Shown here piece after piece: positions 24,909 through 33,055 of a DNA stretch of 35,434 nucleotides. Every line of letters begins with the position of its first letter. The stretch's first letter is position 1. The stretch is taken from contig CAYUPY010000007.1 in NCBI GenBank assembly GCA_964446595.1, forward strand, positions 1 to 35,434, read 5' to 3'. Position numbers and translations under genes: made by a program. This stretch comes from CAYUPY01 sp964446595. Its GTDB lineage: Bacteria > Patescibacteriota > Dojkabacteria > J137 > JAEUSD01. A model generated the notes under the pieces. It saw only the letters and a program-made list of their open reading frames with translations. It made no database searches and was not told the origin of the DNA.

Positions 24909-25895
24909 CTAATAAGGCATTGTAGCGAAGAAATCATTGGAAACCAATTCGTGTGTAATCATATGCTCAATTTCATCGATGTATCCCGCTACGTTTGGGG
25001 AATTAAACTGGTATCTTGCAAAACGAGGCTTAATTGTAGAAAGATTGATTTCTATAACTTGGTTTTCAAAATTTAAATTTCCTTCATCAATTTTACCTAC
25101 CATTATTTGTCTAATCGCATTGACCATTGGAGTATCATTTGTTGAAATTTTAAGGATAGTCGGAGCTCCGGCAAACAGGGCATTAATATGTAAGATTGGA
25201 TCGTCTGGATTCATTTCACCATCAATATAGTGACCGTACGGAAGTTCCATTGCCGGAAAAACGAACGGAAAAGCTGAGCTGGCCAGAGCAGCATCACACA
25301 TGCTCCCGGACAGAATTAACTCGGAAGCTCCGGTGGACTTATTAGTAGAAACAAAACCATTGTTAAAACCGATAGGTGATCGATGAGGGGCGAATTCTAT
25401 ACCGTTCAGCAAAGGATCTTCTTCTGAGGCAAAGCGTAGAAAGTGCTTCTGCAATTTTGCACTTGAAATTAACTTTCCTTCTCTTAACTTTGCTACATCA
25501 GATAGTAACCACCGAAAGTCAAAATTTGAAATATAAAACTGGATTTCCTCTATTGAGTAACCTACATGCAACATAGACTGGACCATTGTTGGTGCACTTC
25601 GACCAGCATAAAGCTGAGCAGTGAAACCAGTAGCAATACATGCTTTAAAGAACGCAATTGCTATTGCAGCCCCATATGCCATACCCCCAGGCAAAATACA
25701 TACAATCGGTGGCGTTTCTTTTTCTGCAAAATGGCCGCCCATCCATTGTTTCGTGATAGATCTCTCCGTTCTCTCCTGTTGACGCAGTAGAAGTTCAAGT
25801 TCATGACTTGGTTTCAATTGAACCTCTAAATCGCCTTCAGTATATCTTTTAATTTTTTCTTTTAAATCTGGTACTTCTGCAAATTCTCTTCCCAT
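24909..25895 (-). CDS. Patatin-like phospholipase, divergent, 328 aa
   Basis: Patatins are Ser-Asp acyl hydrolases. The fold pattern is clear: the oxyanion loop LPGGMAYG (family GGGxxG), the nucleophile elbow YAGRSAP with S100, the helix GYSIEEIQ, then ALASSAFPFVFPAMEL and YIDGEMN with D225. Three positions are unusual. The first Gly of the oxyanion loop is Pro, the last Gly of GxSxG is Pro, and the Gly/Ala after Asp-Gly is Glu. The Ser and Asp remain, so activity is possible but uncertain. There is no signal peptide. The ATG at 25895 is 8 bases after GATAAT. The gene is divergent from the DUF2130 gene and leads a unit with the SRPBCC remnant. Confidence 0.85.
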   Translation of the reverse strand: MGREFAEVPDLKEKIKRYTEGDLEVQLKPSHELELLLRQQERTERSITKQWMGGHFAEKETPPIVCILPGGMAYGAAIAIAFFKACIATGFTAQLYAGRSAPTMVQSMLHVGYSIEEIQFYISNFDFRWLLSDVAKLREGKLISSAKLQKHFLRFASEEDPLLNGIEFAPHRSPIGFNNGFVSTNKSTGASELILSGSMCDAALASSAFPFVFPAMELPYGHYIDGEMNPDDPILHINALFAGAPTILKISTNDTPMVNAIRQIMVGKIDEGNLNFENQVIEINLSTIKPRFARYQFNSPNVAGYIDEIEHMITHELVSNDFFATMPY

Positions 25896-25903
25896 AACTC
25901 ATC

Positions 25904-25909
25904 ATTATC
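25904..25909 (-). promoter_or_regulatory. -10 box of patatin gene
   Basis: GATAAT on the minus strand, 8 bases before the ATG at 25895. It is only 4 bases away from the opposing -10 box at 25914-25919. Confidence 0.5.
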
Positions 25910-25913
25910 TATG

Positions 25914-25919
25914 TATAAT
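25914..25919 (+). promoter_or_regulatory. -10 box of leaderless DUF2130 gene
   Basis: TATAAT followed by 6 bases (ATAAAC) and the ATG at 25926. An earlier in-frame ATG at 25911 overlaps this box and is therefore not the start. Confidence 0.65.
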
Positions 25920-25925
25920 ATAAAC

Positions 25926-27098
25926 ATGGCGGATAATACAATAAAATGCCCCAATTGTGGCACACAAATCGAAGTTACCGATGCACTTAGTTCTCAATTG
26001 CGAGAACATTTGGAGGCAGAGCTAAAGCAAAAAGAAGAAGAATTGTTAGAAAGAAGTAAGAAGTTGCAAGAAGAGGTGGAAGAAAAGCTAAAACAAGAAA
26101 AGCAGGCGATGTGGGAACGCGCACAGAAAGCGGCCAAAGATGCCCAAGACACTGAGCTCAAAGATCTCTCAGCACAGCTTGAAGAACAGAAAAGACGCTT
26201 GGAAGAGTCGCAAAAAGCAGAACTGGAATTCCGCAAGCAAAAGCGTGAGCTGGAAGAAAAAGAACGGAACATGAAGTTAGAAGTACAACGTCAGCTGGAT
26301 GAAGAGCGCAAACAGCTGGAAGAGCAAGTTCGCAAGCTGGCAGACGACGAGCAACGGCTAAAAATGGCGGAAAAGGATAAGCAGTTGGAGATGATGCGCC
26401 GTCAGATCGAAGATCTTCGGCGCAAAAGCGAACAAGGCTCGATGCAAATCCAAGGCGAGGTGCAAGAAGAAGACTTAAAGCAAATCCTGGCCCAAGAGTT
26501 TATTTACGACTCAATTGACGACGTGCCCACAGGAATTAACGGCGCAGACCTTGTCCATAATGTGAAAACACAGATGGGTAAGTCTGTTGGTACGATTTTG
26601 TGGGAATCTAAAAACACTAAATCTTTCTCTACCAAGTGGCTAAAGAAGCTGAAAGATGATCAAGCTGCCATCAAGGCGGACATTTCTATCCTAATCACGC
26701 AGGCTATGCCTGAAGGAATGGATACATTTGGACAAATGGAAGGTGTGTGGGTGACTAATTACGCAAATGCGGTCTCCCTTTGCCATGTGATTCGTCAACA
26801 ACTGTTGATGGTCGCCCAAGTGCGCAGCTCACTGCAGGGGCAAGACGAAAAGATTAATTACTTGATGGAATACCTATCCAGTGCCCAGTTCCGTAACCGG
26901 ATCGAGAACATGGTTGGCGCGTTTAAATCGATGAAAGACGAGCTAGAGTCAGAAAAACGCGCCATGACCCGCATCTGGAATCGCCGCGATAAAGAAATTG
27001 AGCGCTTTATGGAGAATACCGTCGGCATTTATGGCGACCTGCAGGGTATAGTAGGAAATACCTTAGCGCATGTGGAGAGCTTGGAGTTGCCTCACTAG
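25926..27098 (+). CDS. DUF2130 family protein (coiled coil plus nuclease-like domain), 390 aa
   Basis: The N-terminus has a single CxxC pair, C8 and C11, in IKCPNCGTQI. Residues about 20-175 form a long, highly charged coiled coil rich in Glu, Lys, Arg and Gln. The C-terminal domain matches DUF2130: EDLKQILAQEF, TGINGADLVHNV, GTILWESKNTK, FSTKWLKKLKDDQ and a helical end. The W-E227-S-K229 step resembles the E-x-K of PD-(D/E)XK nucleases, so a DNA-cleaving or DNA-binding role is possible (inference; no function established to my knowledge). Length is usual for the family. The start is corrected to 25926 by the promoter spacing. It is divergent from patatin. Stop is TAG. Confidence 0.88.
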   Translation: MADNTIKCPNCGTQIEVTDALSSQLREHLEAELKQKEEELLERSKKLQEEVEEKLKQEKQAMWERAQKAAKDAQDTELKDLSAQLEEQKRRLEESQKAELEFRKQKRELEEKERNMKLEVQRQLDEERKQLEEQVRKLADDEQRLKMAEKDKQLEMMRRQIEDLRRKSEQGSMQIQGEVQEEDLKQILAQEFIYDSIDDVPTGINGADLVHNVKTQMGKSVGTILWESKNTKSFSTKWLKKLKDDQAAIKADISILITQAMPEGMDTFGQMEGVWVTNYANAVSLCHVIRQQLLMVAQVRSSLQGQDEKINYLMEYLSSAQFRNRIENMVGAFKSMKDELESEKRAMTRIWNRRDKEIERFMENTVGIYGDLQGIVGNTLAHVESLELPH

Positions 27099-27132
27099 AT
27101 GCATTGTCTAAAGGATCATGCTAAAATATAAC

Positions 27133-27144
27133 TGATATATATCA
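27133..27144. promoter_or_regulatory. 12-base perfect palindrome upstream of the M23 unit
   Basis: TGATATATATCA is a perfect palindrome, about 22 bases before the probable -10 box. A related TTGATATAT lies at 27163-27171. This could be an operator, but the A/T-rich setting makes chance likely enough. Confidence 0.3.
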
Positions 27145-27166
27145 ACATATTGATTGAAAAACTTGA

Positions 27167-27172
27167 TATATT
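27167..27172 (+). promoter_or_regulatory. -10 box of leaderless 75-aa gene
   Basis: TATATT followed by 5 bases and the ATG at 27178. The weak -35 region overlaps the A/T-rich repeats. Confidence 0.45.
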
Positions 27173-27177
27173 AGGTT

Positions 27178-27405
27178 ATGTCACAACAAGACCCTGTAGA
27201 TAAATTTGAACCGTATGCCATGGCCGCCATATTGTCTGCCTATGAGGCTGAATACGGCGAGGAGGAAAGAATAAATCTAGAAAACTGTTTAAAATCAGAC
27301 AATACTAGCTTAGAGCTTGAAGAAAAGCTTAACAAACTATTCACGCAACAAGAAGGACAATTAGCTCTACAAATAATTTCAGGCCTAACTAATTCAAATG
27401 TCTAA
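27178..27405 (+). CDS. Hypothetical small protein, 75 aa
   Basis: Acidic, helical and cytosolic; no family recognised. It is first in a three-gene unit and overlaps the start of the giant M23 gene by 8 bases, so translation of the large protein is coupled to it. The size and Glu-rich make-up suggest a small partner of the cytosolic N-terminal region of that protein (inference). No Shine-Dalgarno precedes it; the start is set by the nearby -10 box. Confidence 0.65.
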   Translation: MSQQDPVDKFEPYAMAAILSAYEAEYGEEERINLENCLKSDNTSLELEEKLNKLFTQQEGQLALQIISGLTNSNV

Positions 27406-30400
27406 TCTAGAAGGATTAACCCAAAACGAAGAAGCTTTTTACCGTTTTAGATCTGAGTTGGTAGCTATTGCTCTAAACGCAAATAAGGTAGAGGAAAATA
27501 CAGTAGTTACTTTTTTGGTTGAGCACATCCAGGCGTTGAGACTTGGCATGAGGAACGTAAAGGATTTTAACCGGCATGATCCACGAGCAGAGGAAGCTTT
27601 TTCCATACTTTCATTAGACGAGCGAATTTCTATGCTAGAGAGCATATTACGTGATTCGGCCTTTAGTGGAAACATAGAAAAAACTGCTCGGCGCACCGCC
27701 ATGGATATACAGTACGCTGAAGATTTAAGCCGAAGTCAGCGCCAGGTATTGGAGCTACTTGCAGACGACGAAAGATCGTTTCAGGCCTACAGTCGCCAGC
27801 TTTTACAATTACTGCCTACAAAAAGCGAAGTTACACAGATCGTCCGCTCCTTAAATATGCCGCAAATTGCTGAAGGTGTGATCCGTAGAACAATCGATTT
27901 ACTTTCTGCAATAAATGAGAACCATCTCCTACGAAGGGTTATTAGGCACAAAAGTGTGGTTGCAGTCATCTGCGCACTATTTTTCTTAGGTGTTTTTACT
28001 AATTCAGAAGTTAATGCCCAAAACGAAGAAACCTCAACCAGCAATGAGAATTCAGATAGTGAGTCAACAGAGGTAGTAGCAGTGGATATTTATGCTCTAG
28101 CAGGTGAAAGTAGGGATTCAGCAATTGATCAGCTAAATAACTTTGTAAATTCAGAGGAATATCAACACCCAGAATTTTTACTCCCCCGCTCGCCAGGCAT
28201 TGACTGGGCTAATTTACCTGTGAGTGAGACTATATCTGGCCCTGTACTTTCAAATGGAACAATAGCTAATACTGAGTTAGTATCAAGAGCCGCTGGGACA
28301 GAGCCAATAGTCAGGAACATTGATAATACACAAAGCACATTAGCCTTATACGGTCCTGATGGTAGAGAGGTCGTTCTAACCGCAAGGGATATTTATAACT
28401 TATCCACTAATTGGTCTCACGCCACCGATAGAAACGCTAACTACACAACTGCAAACCCATTTGGAGCGCACAATGAAGAACTTTATCGTCATTGGTTATG
28501 GCACAGAGGTTCCGACTATGGAACAAATAGAGTAGAAGGACTTCCTGCCTTTGCAATTGCTGATATGGAGATCATCTCGGTTGGGGCAGGTTTTGCCTCA
28601 ACAAATGAAAATGGGTTTCATAATGGGGGTGGCCTAGGACCAAACGCAGTTCTGGGAGCTATCCGTACTCCTTATCAAGACTCTCTAGGTAGACAAGTCT
28701 ATGCTTTTGTCATCTATGGCCACTTTGACGAAGTTCCCGAGTACATAAAGCCAGGTGCTCATATAAGCGCCGGAACACAGATTGGCGAAATAGGTAATCT
28801 TGGTCACTCAGAAAGTATCCACCTTCATCAAGAGATGATGTTTGCGACAATGGATGATTTCAAGATCACCAGAGATTCAAGAGGCGAAAGTTTCCACCTT
28901 CAGGGTAATGATATTTTATATGTAGATGTACATGCTCTGGTAAATGGTAATCTAGAGGATACGAGAATTGATGGTTTAAACGAAGCAGAAGTCTTAGAGA
29001 ATACTTTTCAGCAAGAGATACCTGTTAGAGAGATTCCTATTGTGGTAGATATGGGTAATATCCGGCGTATTGGGTTTGAGACCTGGGCAACTGAACAAGG
29101 GCAAAGCCAAGTAATAAATTTCTTTGAGATGATTTATCCAGCCGGAAAGTTAGATGAGAATACTTATTTCATTAATTCCCAGAACTTCGTCCCAATTATC
29201 AGATTTATGTCTGAATACATGAACCTAGCACCCGGAACTGGTAGCCCGATACATCTACGCGAGGCTTTGATGGTCGCTAAAATGATTTTTCCAACTGGAG
29301 AGATAGTGGTTCGACTGTCGGCGGATCAACCATGGCCAACCAATGCCACAGGAAACCCTTATTTTTATCAATTACAAAGATTAGCGCTACTGAGTCATAC
29401 TAATGAAGATCAACCCTTACAGGAGGCCATTTTAACCTTCCTTTTCTGGGAAGAGGCAATGGTGTACAACAACTTCACTATTGAAAGTGCGCCGGATACT
29501 TCTACGGTCGAGGGCTTAATCCCAATGGAGGCTACTTACAGCAAGCCCGTAGATATGCTGGCCCGAGAGTGGGCTGTGAGTGGGCTTGCGCCGCAAGAAA
29601 TGTACGCTTACTTTAGCGGAGTCCAAACCTATGAAGGAACTCTGGCCATCTTCCAAAATCTGGTAAATATTATTAGAGAAGAACCACCAACCACTTGGGA
29701 AGAGCTATACACTATTAATAATTCTATTCGACATGCTTACTACGTATTAAGCACCTACTTCCCTAATGGCGTTGATGCGAATAACCTCTCCAAAGACCCG
29801 CTCACGCGTTCACGACAGCTATACATTTTGAGACTTGCTAATACAGGCAACTCGTTACAAGACACTAACTTTTCAGAGCCACAAGTTGAAAACTCTGAAC
29901 CGATCGTCATAGCGGTCGATCCTTTGGCTGATATTATTCTGGAGTGGCGGGCTGAAGGGGAAACGGCACTTGATTGGGAAAGTGAGATTTTACCATCCCT
30001 TTCAGATCCCACTTATGGGTTTGAGTACATGGGATTTGTTTCAGAGACTGAGGGCAGCTGGATTACACCTCAAGTATTAGCAGAAATTAATACTAACTGG
30101 GACCCTAGTATCGGTGCCGTTGAAGCTTTACAGGGACCTTTAGCAAATACAATTCTTAACCAAAACCCCAATACTCGTACCTTGTTTATAGAAACCTACA
30201 ATCAGTACTTTGAGGAGTTAAATAGCCTTGGAGTTACTAATATTCCTATCCCCAATATTATAAACGATAGTACATTAACCGACGAAGAAGGCAGATTCAT
30301 TATTATGAATAGAGAAGCCTCGCTGATTTTTTCTCAGGCACGTATGGTGGCTGTCCTTCGCACCATTGCTTATATTCAAACTTTCGGATTAGATAATGAA

Positions 30401-31519
30401 ACTAGCCTTCAGCCGGCAAGTGCTACTAACCATAATGGCATAATTTTACTGCCAGACAGTAATCCTTACAGGTCTAACTGGCGCAACTTCTGGTACTATT
30501 ACGTAAACAGTACCAATGCACGTCCAGGTCTACCCAGCATGGAAGAATTATGGCTTAAGTTTAGCGGTCAGGATCCAGACTACGCAGGGCAGGACATAAT
30601 CTCATTAATCAATTCTTATGACTTTAACGAGCTTGGCTTTGCCCACTATAGCTTTGATAACCAGGGGTTAATAGTAGACCTCACTGCAAGAATCCCTGGG
30701 TTCAATTTAGTAGAGACGGCATCAGTTGAATCGACTGATATGGCAGAATCAGGAGGAGAGAATGCGGAAGGTGCTGAAATACCAAGTGCCCAGGCACAGC
30801 TGTATGATTCGTTAATCAGAATTTTTGCCGAAATGTACCCCCAGGAAGATATGGATAGTTTTCTAAATCGAATAGAAAACTCTGACATCTTTGCTGCACC
30901 TGAGTTTGCGAATGAAAGGGCGCTGATTGAATTATTATTTAGCAATACTGAAGCCAAGGAAATTTTCATTGACTATCTTCACTACGCCCCGCCTGAGAAT
31001 GGGATAGCGGCTTATTATGAGATTCTGGGAGATACGGGAACCCCCATTTCTTTATTACCGAGCACTGCTTTGGTAGAACAATTAACAATCAAAGGAGAAA
31101 GATTTGTAGAAGCGGCAATCTTAGCGCTAGTCTCTACTTCAGGCGTAGCTGAAAATGACCCTGTACGTGACTGGCTTCAACACCAGATTCCGCAGTTTGG
31201 CAAAGGACAAAATTCTGAGTATATGAATGGCGATGGTGTATTGGACTATCACAGACTTTTCAATGACTACATGAACCATATCAACACTTTTGGCAGTGAC
31301 CCAGATCTATTCGTTGATCAAATCGTCTTTATGAGTGATTTTGACGATGTAGAACATGGATTTAGCATTTCAGGCTGGAGAATTGATGAGACTTTCTTAG
31401 ATTTCTGGACCAGGGCTGAAAAGACAGAAGAGAATGGTCTATTAGCGGTTACAGAGTATGACGCTCAGTACATTAGTGCCTATCTTGCTTTTGGTGAATT
31501 TAATGGATCTGGACGTTAG
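27398..31519 (+). CDS. Giant membrane-anchored M23 metallopeptidase, 1373 aa
   Basis: M23 (lysostaphin/LytM-like) zinc enzymes cut peptide cross-links in peptidoglycan. Residues 1-185 are soluble and helical and probably cytosolic. One membrane helix lies at about 186-205, after which about 1170 residues should lie outside. The M23 core spans about 360-480: H369-x3-D373 (HRGSD), H442 in YGHF, and H475-L-H477. H369, D373 and H477 are the expected zinc ligands, so the site is complete. The remaining 890 residues are Asn/Glu-rich with no recognised domain, but a [YF]P-x-[GE] motif recurs (residues 580, 631, 788, 1147). The position of the peptidase near the membrane, with a very long C-terminal arm, is unusual. 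The start overlaps the 75-aa gene. Confidence 0.88.
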   Translation: MSNLEGLTQNEEAFYRFRSELVAIALNANKVEENTVVTFLVEHIQALRLGMRNVKDFNRHDPRAEEAFSILSLDERISMLESILRDSAFSGNIEKTARRTAMDIQYAEDLSRSQRQVLELLADDERSFQAYSRQLLQLLPTKSEVTQIVRSLNMPQIAEGVIRRTIDLLSAINENHLLRRVIRHKSVVAVICALFFLGVFTNSEVNAQNEETSTSNENSDSESTEVVAVDIYALAGESRDSAIDQLNNFVNSEEYQHPEFLLPRSPGIDWANLPVSETISGPVLSNGTIANTELVSRAAGTEPIVRNIDNTQSTLALYGPDGREVVLTARDIYNLSTNWSHATDRNANYTTANPFGAHNEELYRHWLWHRGSDYGTNRVEGLPAFAIADMEIISVGAGFASTNENGFHNGGGLGPNAVLGAIRTPYQDSLGRQVYAFVIYGHFDEVPEYIKPGAHISAGTQIGEIGNLGHSESIHLHQEMMFATMDDFKITRDSRGESFHLQGNDILYVDVHALVNGNLEDTRIDGLNEAEVLENTFQQEIPVREIPIVVDMGNIRRIGFETWATEQGQSQVINFFEMIYPAGKLDENTYFINSQNFVPIIRFMSEYMNLAPGTGSPIHLREALMVAKMIFPTGEIVVRLSADQPWPTNATGNPYFYQLQRLALLSHTNEDQPLQEAILTFLFWEEAMVYNNFTIESAPDTSTVEGLIPMEATYSKPVDMLAREWAVSGLAPQEMYAYFSGVQTYEGTLAIFQNLVNIIREEPPTTWEELYTINNSIRHAYYVLSTYFPNGVDANNLSKDPLTRSRQLYILRLANTGNSLQDTNFSEPQVENSEPIVIAVDPLADIILEWRAEGETALDWESEILPSLSDPTYGFEYMGFVSETEGSWITPQVLAEINTNWDPSIGAVEALQGPLANTILNQNPNTRTLFIETYNQYFEELNSLGVTNIPIPNIINDSTLTDEEGRFIIMNREASLIFSQARMVAVLRTIAYIQTFGLDNETSLQPASATNHNGIILLPDSNPYRSNWRNFWYYYVNSTNARPGLPSMEELWLKFSGQDPDYAGQDIISLINSYDFNELGFAHYSFDNQGLIVDLTARIPGFNLVETASVESTDMAESGGENAEGAEIPSAQAQLYDSLIRIFAEMYPQEDMDSFLNRIENSDIFAAPEFANERALIELLFSNTEAKEIFIDYLHYAPPENGIAAYYEILGDTGTPISLLPSTALVEQLTIKGERFVEAAILALVSTSGVAENDPVRDWLQHQIPQFGKGQNSEYMNGDGVLDYHRLFNDYMNHINTFGSDPDLFVDQIVFMSDFDDVEHGFSISGWRIDETFLDFWTRAEKTEENGLLAVTEYDAQYISAYLAFGEFNGSGR

Positions 31520-31524
31520 GATGG
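31518..31524 (+). promoter_or_regulatory. Shine-Dalgarno-like AGGATGG before the 315-aa gene
   Basis: The sequence begins in the stop codon of the M23 gene and ends 4 bases before the ATG at 31529, so the internal gene is translated from the same mRNA. Confidence 0.5.
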
Positions 31525-31528
31525 TAGC

Positions 31529-32476
31529 ATGCCTACTCCAGAGCTAATTCGGGAACGCGCCCGTGTCGTGGCAGAGGCAGTAAGAGTTAGTGAGCACATT
31601 TACCCAAATGGGGCACCTGAACCGAATACAATGAGTGCATCACTATTAGTACTTCAGGAAGCGGCCTCTGAGGCGGAACAGGCCAGGTCTGATGATAAAG
31701 TAGCAGCCTGGAATGAGGTCTTTAGAATCTACTATATGTTTGAAGATAATGGTGTAAATATTAATGCGGCCTTCGAAGAGCAGATGGAAACTGTACTTCC
31801 CAATTGGGGCATGAATACTGCATTCAATTCCTGGGCAGCAGATCACAGAGACTTTATAGTACCTCCAATTGCTTTCAACGGACTCATCTATGATGATATC
31901 CAATTTGAAGCAACAGCAAATAGTCCCGAAGAGAGAGGTATTACTAGCTATTTGAATAACTTTAGGGACATAGAAGTGACTCCTTTATTGCAGAGAGCCT
32001 TGGCTGGAGATGTGGAAGCACTGCAAAACTTAGACCAAAGAATAATAGATATGTACAATGTAGTGTTCCAAAAATTACTAATTATGGAACACGTTATTAA
32101 CCAAGTACAGTATGCACGAAACTCTAGTGACCCATCAAAGTACCCTTTCGTGCAGAGTAGCAGAGACGACGGTAGAAGTATTTACTGGGAGCTACTAGTT
32201 GACGCACGCTATGACTATGGAGAGCTATATACCCAATTGTATCCTTTAGTCTTTGCTGGCATTCAAGGACAAATCAATCAGGATCCTACACTAAGTTATG
32301 TAGAAGCTTATGTAAGATGGTTAGGTGTTATTAGCGGGCACCTAAATTCAGATGAATTTAAGGAGATTGCACGAAAACTTAATGAGGAAGGATCGGAAGC
32401 ACTAAATAGTGTTGAAGTGACCCAATTAACTCAGGCAGCCTGGAATGCTTTGGGATACGGAGATACCCATATTTAA
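31529..32476 (+). CDS. Hypothetical protein related in style to the M23 C-terminal arm, 315 aa
   Basis: No signal peptide or membrane span and no family recognised. The make-up (Asn, Glu, aromatic residues, helical) is like that of the long arm of the preceding M23 protein. It carries the same motif, IYPNG at residues 24-28, also found there as IYPAG, IFPTG and YFPNG. This suggests a shared repeat or a gene split from the larger one (inference). Without an export signal it either stays in the cytosol, which does not fit the shared motif with an exported arm, or uses another route. AGGATGG precedes the ATG. Stop is TAA. Confidence 0.7.
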   Translation: MPTPELIRERARVVAEAVRVSEHIYPNGAPEPNTMSASLLVLQEAASEAEQARSDDKVAAWNEVFRIYYMFEDNGVNINAAFEEQMETVLPNWGMNTAFNSWAADHRDFIVPPIAFNGLIYDDIQFEATANSPEERGITSYLNNFRDIEVTPLLQRALAGDVEALQNLDQRIIDMYNVVFQKLLIMEHVINQVQYARNSSDPSKYPFVQSSRDDGRSIYWELLVDARYDYGELYTQLYPLVFAGIQGQINQDPTLSYVEAYVRWLGVISGHLNSDEFKEIARKLNEEGSEALNSVEVTQLTQAAWNALGYGDTHI

Positions 32477-32507
32477 TCGAGAATTTGCCCGCGCACATGT
32501 TGCCAAT

Positions 32508-32807
32508 CTATCGGTCAGCTTTCCGCTCTTTTGTTTTTCGCAATGATCTTTTCATCGTTTTCAATGCCTCATCGATAGCGGCATACAAATCAAAACTTTT
32601 CGCGGTGACAAATACCGGTTGAGGTACTTGCACTTCAATTGCAATTGCAAATTGATTCTTTTGTTTCTGTACAGAAACACGAATCTGATGCTCGCCTTCG
32701 AATTGAGGGAGCAACTTGTGGATCCTCTTTAACTTATAATCTAGGTAATCCCTTATAGAATCTAAGGAAAAGCCTGCTAAGGCTGGAGCGTTAAGCATAA
32801 CCTGCAT
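32508..32807 (-). CDS. hpf: Ribosome hibernation promoting factor (short HPF/RaiA type), 99 aa
   Basis: Binds the 30S decoding region during starvation and stops translation. The beta-alpha-beta-beta-beta-alpha pattern fits: a first helix SLDSIRDYLDYKLKRIHKLL, strands HQIRVSVQKQ and FAIAIEVQVP, then VFVTAKSFDLYAAIDEALKTMKRSLRK, with the family's D-x-Y-A-A-I-D step. Its length is that of the short form, without the dimerising tail of long HPF. It is a single gene with a leader of about 140 bases, which holds the structured RNA noted separately. Control through that leader is likely. Stop is TAG. Confidence 0.9.
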   Translation of the reverse strand: MQVMLNAPALAGFSLDSIRDYLDYKLKRIHKLLPQFEGEHQIRVSVQKQKNQFAIAIEVQVPQPVFVTAKSFDLYAAIDEALKTMKRSLRKTKERKADR

Positions 32808-32832
32808 AACAGATAGTTAAAAAGTTAAATAC

Positions 32833-32844
32833 CCTAGTAACCAT
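32833..32844. repeat. 12-base direct repeat, copy 1
   Basis: CCTAGTAACCAT also occurs at 32942-32953, 109 bases away. The two copies are the competing arms of the hpf leader. Confidence 0.7.
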
Positions 32845-32951
32845 CTATATGTAGGCCAGCTACAAATTGTTTACCTTTGTAAACTGTCCGAATTTGGCTA
32901 CCAGGCGGATACTCCAAACCGAATGTTTAGGAACACGGCCGCCTAGTAACC
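32833..32951 (-). ncRNA. Structured leader RNA of the hpf gene with alternative pairings
   Basis: Read on the minus strand, a 13-base segment (32951-32939, GGTTACTAGGCGG) pairs fully with CCGCCTGGTAGCC (32908-32896), using two G-U pairs and a 30-base loop. A second copy of the first segment, GGTTACTAGG (32842-32833), could pair with the same partner over 10 bases. The two folds exclude each other. A further hairpin, GTTTAC-AAAG-GTAAAC, lies between. On the plus strand the G-U pairs become C-A mismatches, so the minus-strand RNA is the folded one. It may be related to the raiA RNA motif reported upstream of raiA/hpf genes in other bacteria; not confirmed. Confidence 0.55.
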
Positions 32952-32953
32952 AT
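32942..32953. repeat. 12-base direct repeat, copy 2
   Basis: Second copy of CCTAGTAACCAT. It forms most of the 13-base stem in the hpf leader. Confidence 0.7.
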
Positions 32954-33043
32954 ATTTAAACTTACCATCACTGTAGCGCTCCTGTAAATACTTGCGCCAA
33001 TATATAAAATGCAAACCCGTGGCACTATAGGCTTTGTCGATGC

Positions 33044-33049
33044 TATAAT
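33044..33049 (+). promoter_or_regulatory. -10 box, leaderless start of the 227-aa gene
   Basis: TATAAT followed by 6 bases (TGATAT) and the ATG at 33056. Confidence 0.6.
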
Positions 33050-33055
33050 TGATAT

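Noticed and set aside
25994..26272. Ser/Phe/Cys-rich 92-codon frame on the minus strand
   Set aside because: It is the antisense shadow of the Glu/Lys coiled coil of the DUF2130 gene.
32833..32953. tRNA or tRNA-like element
   Set aside because: No cloverleaf, T-arm GTTC...GA pattern or acceptor stem could be built; the long paired arms fit a leader structure better.
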